A stretch of 64,000 nt of DNA from Limnanthes douglasii subsp. nivea (Eukaryota; Streptophyta; Magnoliopsida; Brassicales; Limnanthaceae), in assembly GCA_036936605.1 (NCBI GenBank), contig JAUPFV010000002.1, positions 215,499,029-215,563,028 on the forward strand. The letters run 5' to 3'. Below are positions 59,426 to 64,000 of this stretch, piece after piece. Within the stretch, counting starts at the first letter, position 1. Each line of letters opens with the position of its first letter. The notes beneath the pieces were generated by a model. The model was given only the letters and a program-made list of their open reading frames with translations, was not told the DNA's origin and ran no database searches. The position numbers were made by a program, and so were the translations under genes.

Positions 59426-59786
59426 TGGTGTGGATTATTTTTTACTGAGGGTAATTTTGTCAGGTGTTTTATGTTAATTTTTGGATGTTTTGTAGTGAGA
59501 GATTTGAGCTGCCTGGTTGTATTAAATGTTCATTACCCTCATTAATGAAAGTGGTTGGGTATTTATACCCTTACTTATTGGCCACATGGGCTTTCGGGTC
59601 AAACTTGTGAAAACGGGTCGAGTTCAAAAACCCATTAGTTTGTTAAACAGATTAGCAATTAGCTTAGTCAAAAGGTGATTAACTTTTAATACTTTTGTCC
59701 AGTTCGGATGGTTCAGTGGGTGGTGTTTGTCCGAATTGCCCCTGTCCGGTTTCTACAGTGAGTGGTGAAAATTTCCGGACTCATCA
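59426..59786 (-). repeat. right (5') LTR of Tat-2
   Basis: 361 bp, abutting the integrase fragment directly with no primer-binding site between them. Confidence 0.92.
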
Positions 59787-59791
59787 ATACT

Positions 59792-60958
59792 AAATGAGTC
59801 TGGTTTTTTTATAAGGAGGCCTGCTGAAAGTACAAAAAAACATCTTAGTATATACCAAAACATATTAAAACAATTCAATAACCCCTAATATGTATTAAAA
59901 AGACTTAAATAATACTACATAATAGTTTAGTGAATTGAAGGTAATATATACAAAAATACATATAATAGTAGGAATCGCGCACACCGTGTGCTCAATTTGT
60001 GCTAAAATCACGCATACAGTGTGTGCAATTTCACAGATTTGTTCGTGCTAAATCGCGCATATTGGACTCCATAATTAGCCGGATTCGCGAACCAGAATCC
60101 GCGAATCCAACTAATTATGGCGCCTAAAATGCACAAATTAGCACGATCATACCTTCATCTATGCATCTTTCAAAATCCATATATGCTACCCCAAATCATG
60201 CAGTTAGCATGCCTAACAAAGATCTCAACGTAACTTAACATATAAAACTAACTACAATTTGAAAAATCAATTACAAATATAAGAAAATTTGATTTTTAAC
60301 CGAACCTTAAACTTTAAATACCACTAAAATCTATATAAATTAAAAAAATACACGAGTAAGTAGATAAACATATTTTCACAATGTTGTAGATTTGGATTTG
60401 AGAGATCTGAAGGTTTTATAAAATCAAATTAGAGAGAGTTAGGGTTTAAAAGAGGAAATGTGGTTGAGACTGTAAGTAAAAAATTATTTATATGAGTCGC
60501 AATATCATAAATAATGGGGGTCTCATCATAAAGAAAAAAAGTCTTATTATAACGAGGTTTCATTTTTAAAAAGGATCTTATTTTAGCCTAGCCCAAGCAT
60601 TATTGAGATAGGGTTTTCTATGAAAAATCTAATAATTAGTTTTTTAATTAGACATATGAGAGTGAAGAGATCTTACGGAGATAGGTGATGAAGACGAAAA
60701 TGGTACATATATCCTAAAGTGTAAGGTATGGTCGGTCAAGGGATTCATCTTTGGAATCTCTAGCAAACATCAGTATTAGTTTGTTAACTCCGACTCAGTA
60801 GAAGAACTCCCCTTTGCTTTGCTTTACTGAAATTTCCATTAATTGTTAATGGTTGGAGTAGGAAATTTGTTAGATATTTTAGTGTAATTGGATCGACTAG
60901 CTGACCAATGTAATCATGATATATTATTGAATAAGTTGTAGAGTGCGAAGTGCATGCT
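59792..60958. other. spacer, probable former upstream region of the PMD gene
   Basis: No gene. 59960-60060 has the motif cluster TGCTAAAATCACGCA and TGCTAAATCGCGCA, followed by a hairpin at 60069-60120. The remainder is AT-rich. Confidence 0.45.
60069..60120. repeat. 52-nt hairpin
   Basis: CCATAATTAG (60069-60078) pairs with CTAATTATGG (60111-60120), and GGATTCGCG with CGCGAATCC just inside, leaving a loop of about 10 nt. Confidence 0.85.
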
Positions 60959-61379
60959 TGTTAAAATATATTATGATTAGTGAGATCAAGGGATGAAGCC
61001 CCTTGCGGGGTCCAAGGGAAGATTTTTAATTCTGAAAATTTGAAAGTTTTTTTAATACCAAAATTACCATTTTCATTCGAATAAATCCCCGTTATAATTA
61101 TGGACCATAATTGAAATTCGAACTTTTAGTCGAATTGCTTACAAAAAGGGTTCTGTTGAAAAAACAAAACACGTGAAAAAGCGAAAATATTCATTCTTCT
61201 TGTTCAAAAGCATAATCTCTGATTTTATCAAATTGGAAATTATTTGAGAAAACCAAAAATAATTTCAATTTGAAATTGTTTGACAAGACTTCAGAATTAT
61301 CCAGTATTCTTTAAAAATTCACTACAAATAATTGAAATTATCTTCTTGTTTATAAATATAGAGATGAAGAACGGAGGAC

Positions 61380-64000
61380 AATCTGTGAAGTAAATAACGA
61401 GTAAGCTCGCAAAACTGGATAAGTTTGAAGGACATAATTTCAGACACTGGCAGAAAGATACATTTTTTTGTTAAGTACCCTCAAGGTTGTTTATTTCTTA
61501 AGTACCCCTGCCTGAGATCGTTGAGAATAAAAACGCTGGAACAAACAAGGAGGTGCATCAAGTGGGAAAATAAAGAATAAATTTGTCACTGCCATATATT
61601 TAAACAATACGTCTGATACTTTTTTTGATGTATACCAAAATGTCGAATCTGCAAAAGAATTATGGGATTATATTGAATCAAAATATATGGCAGAAGATGC
61701 TTCTAATAGAAATTTCATGGTCAGAAATTTTATTAATTAAAAAATGGCTGATTCTCGACATGTAATAGAATAATACAACGAATTACTAAACAAATTAGGT
61801 CAATCCGTTCAACACTATATGAAAGTGGATGAATGTATTTCAATGTCTTATGTTATTGATAAACTGCCTCATTCATTGAAGGATTTTAAACACACTTTAA
61901 AACACATCAAGAAGAAATGACTTTACTCCAACTTGGTATTCATTTTAGATTGATGAGTCTATAAGGGCTCAAGATAAAATTAGTAATCCTAAGGGTAAAA
62001 ACAAGTGGGAAAGCTATCTATAAATATGACTGAAAATAATGGATTCTTTAAGAAATAAATACAGATAAGGGGAATAAACGAAAGTTTAAGGGAAACAGCA
62101 AAGATAATAATTATTCTAACAAAAAGCCTTAAATAACATGTTGGAAATATGATAAACCTGGTCACTTTATGAGGGATTATCGAGTTGGAAAAGGAAAAGC
62201 AATGATGGTCTAAGTGGGAACAATTTGGTTCAAGTAGAAACAATGTTGGTTCAAGTGGATCTATGGATCCTAATATTTGAGGCATTTTATGTGCAGGATG
62301 ACGATGTTGCATGGTGATTTGATCCGGGAGCAACAAGTCATGTATGTAAGGATCTTCGATGGTTCAATAATTTTTAACCGATTGAATATGGATGTTCACT
62401 TAGGATGAAAAATGTTACAACCAAACCAATTGAAGATCAAGGAAATGTTAAGTTATTATTTACTTATAGGAAATACATATTATTAAACAATGTATTATAT
62501 GTTCCTAGGATTTGAAAAAATCTCTTATCTAGTGTTGTTTTAAACAATTGTGGTTTCAAACAAGTGTACAAAAATGGCAAGTATGTATTGTCAAAACATG
62601 GTGTATTTATGGGATTAAGATATTTGTGTAATAGTGTCTTTATTTTAAATACTAATGTTTCATTTCAAAATGATTATGTTTGCATGGCTTCTACTAGTAT
62701 GTGTAGAATTTTGAATAAAACAGAATTATGGCATGCTAGATTAGAATATGTTCATTATAGAAGAATAAAAAACATATAAAAAATGAGCATTATTCCTCAT
62801 GTTGATGAAAACAATGAAAAATGTAAGACTTGCATGTTAACTAAGATAACTAGAAAACCTTTCAATAATGTTAACGAGTTTCTAAAATATTGGAACTAGT
62901 ACATAGTGATTTATGTGATTTTCATGCTACACATTCATTAGGAAATAAAAACTATCTTATTATTTTTATTGATGATGCATCTAGATATTACTACATTTAT
63001 TTGTTGCATTCTAAGAATGAAACTCTTGATAAGTTTCAAATATATAAGGAATAAGTAGATCTACATAAGAATTATTTGACTAAAAATCGACGTACGGATA
63101 GAGAAGGTGAATATTATGATCCTATATATTTTCAGTCTACAAATATCATTCATCAAACCATGGCTCTTTATACACCACAACAAAATAGTATATATGAGAG
63201 GAAGAACATTATATTGAAAGAAATTTTTAATTTCATGTTGTCCTATTTGGGTTTGAGTGAAGGATTCTGGGGCGAGGCTATGTTAACAGTATATTATTTA
63301 TTGAATCACATTCCTACTAAAAAGAATAATATTATCCTATATGAGCTTTGGTTTAAGAAGCCTCCAACACTGATTTATCTGAGAGTCTGGGGTTGTAGAG
63401 CGGTTGTAAGGCTCACTGAACCCAAAAGGAACAATTTGGATGAAAGAGGTATAGATTGTATCTTTATTGGATATGTTGAGCATTATGTTGTGTATAGGTT
63501 CCATGTGTTAGAATTTAATGACTATGTGTCGGTGAACACGATTATCGAATTGAGACATGTAATATTTGATTTACCTTTCGCTTACAAATCATTGGAAAGA
63601 TATGGATCTTTAAATGAAAAAGGAAAGTAGAAACTACTATTGAAATGTATAAATCTAGATTGGTTATCCAAGGTTTTAGACAAGAGAAGGAATTGACTTC
63701 TTTGATACTTATACTCCCGTTGCTATGATTTCAACTATTAGATTGTTGAATGCACTTACATCTGTATTTAATCTTGTAATTCATCAAATATATGTGAAAA
63801 AAAAATTCTTGGATTGTTATTTGGATGAGAAAATTTATATGAAACAACGAGAAGGATTTGTCATTCCTGGTTGTGAAAATAAAATGTGGAAGTTGAAAAC
63901 TCTTTGTATGGTCTGAAACAAGCACAAAAAAAAATGGCATAATTTTATTGATAATGTGATATTGTCTAATGGATTTATATTCTTAATCAAGCGGACATGT
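61380..64000 (+). mobile_element. decayed Ty1/copia retrotransposon, cut by the window end
   Basis: gag begins near 61410 (LAKLDKFEGHNFRHWQKD) and continues with ELWDYIESKYMAED and a degenerate zinc knuckle (CWKYDKPGHFMRDYR, two Cys lost) at about 62140. Protease is near 62320 (FDPGATSHVC). Integrase spans about 62720-63630 (LWHARLEYVHYRRIKNI, HSDLCDFHATHS, IFIDDASRYYYIYLL, ALYTPQQNSIYERKN with the catalytic Glu). RT starts near 63650 (FRQEKE, YLDEKIYMKQREGFV, LKTLCMV for the usual SLYGL). gag-protease-integrase-RT order defines Ty1/copia. There are many stops, frameshifts and a deletion before RT. A possible LTR from 60959 (TGTTAAAATATA, with a GAAGCCCCTTGCGGGGTCCA stretch) was not confirmed. 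Confidence 0.88.

Larger units (their letters stand above)
54573..59786 (-). mobile_element. deleted Tat-lineage LTR retrotransposon (Tat-2) retaining only the aORF
   Basis: LTRs 54573-54948 (376 bp) and 59426-59786 (361 bp) begin TGGTGTGG and end CTCATCA and are flanked by a perfect ATACT duplication (54568-54572 and 59787-59791). Inside are the plus-strand aORF and, on the minus strand, only the integrase C terminus. gag, protease, RT, RNase H and the primer-binding site are missing. The LTRs differ by roughly 6% by hand count plus one indel, so it is older than Tat-1. It belongs to a related but distinct family. Confidence 0.92.

Noticed and set aside
60959..61379. Possible 5' LTR of the copia element, starting TGTTAAAATATA
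   Set aside because: I could not find a matching CA end, a primer-binding site or a target duplication, and the right LTR is outside the window.

Overview
This is a stretch of nuclear DNA from a flowering plant, most likely a eudicot. The evidence is an intron-containing mitochondrial alternative oxidase gene, plant-specific transposon lineages (Ty3/gypsy Tat elements with an antisense ORF, Mutator-like elements, L1-type LINEs, hAT, Ty1/copia) and captured fragments of plant genes (beta-tubulin, chloroplast co-chaperonin, VARLMGL-motif protein). The DNA is AT-rich. I saw no tRNA, rRNA or CRISPR. I do not name the species.

Layout. 1-2.5 kb: one apparently intact host gene, an AOX1-type alternative oxidase on the minus strand in three exons, with a TATA box and a possible poly(A) signal. 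2.5-5.4 kb: AT-rich intergenic DNA with small repeats. 5.36-7.14 kb: 5' part of a Mutator-like element (MULE-A). 8.34-19.89 kb: a Tat-lineage LTR retrotransposon (Tat-1) with 421-bp LTRs and target duplication AGTGT. Its gag-pol is on the minus strand and an antisense ORF (aORF) is on the plus strand; a 2.2-kb Pack-MULE (Pack-1) sits in the TATA box of the aORF promoter. 19.9-23.2 kb: AT-rich DNA with a minisatellite and a long hairpin. 23.2-27.9 kb: decayed L1-type LINE. 28-30.7 kb: irregular tandem repeats.

30.7-41.35 kb is a three-layer nest: a LINE interrupted by a hAT-like element (8-bp duplication), itself interrupted by a 7.35-kb MULE (MULE-B). MULE-B carries a broken mudrA-type transposase gene and, converging on it, an intact two-exon gene for a small GRF-zinc-finger protein with a C-terminal membrane helix. 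41.6-41.94 kb is a solo Ty1/copia LTR (TSD GATTT). 43.3-47.85 kb is a second Pack-MULE (Pack-2; TSD TAGACTAAT) carrying pieces of a beta-tubulin gene (intron included) and of a chloroplast CPN20 gene, plus 22-bp minisatellites. 48.3-54.55 kb holds a decayed FAR1-type MULE transposase ending in an OTU protease domain (plus strand) and a convergent plant-mobile-domain (MAIN-like) pseudogene (minus strand). 54.57-59.79 kb is a second Tat element (Tat-2, TSD ATACT), inserted just upstream of the PMD start, that has lost nearly all of gag-pol but kept the aORF. 61.4-64 kb is a decayed Ty1/copia retrotransposon running off the window.

Functionally, only the AOX gene and the GRF-zinc-finger gene look able to make a normal protein. 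Everything else is transposon sequence with stops, frameshifts or lost catalytic residues. The most interesting points are the gene-capture events, the mudrB-like position of the GRF gene, the TATA box recreated by a target duplication, the aORF-only Tat derivative, and the OTU-transposase/PMD pair. All family assignments rest on reading motifs by eye; no database search was run.
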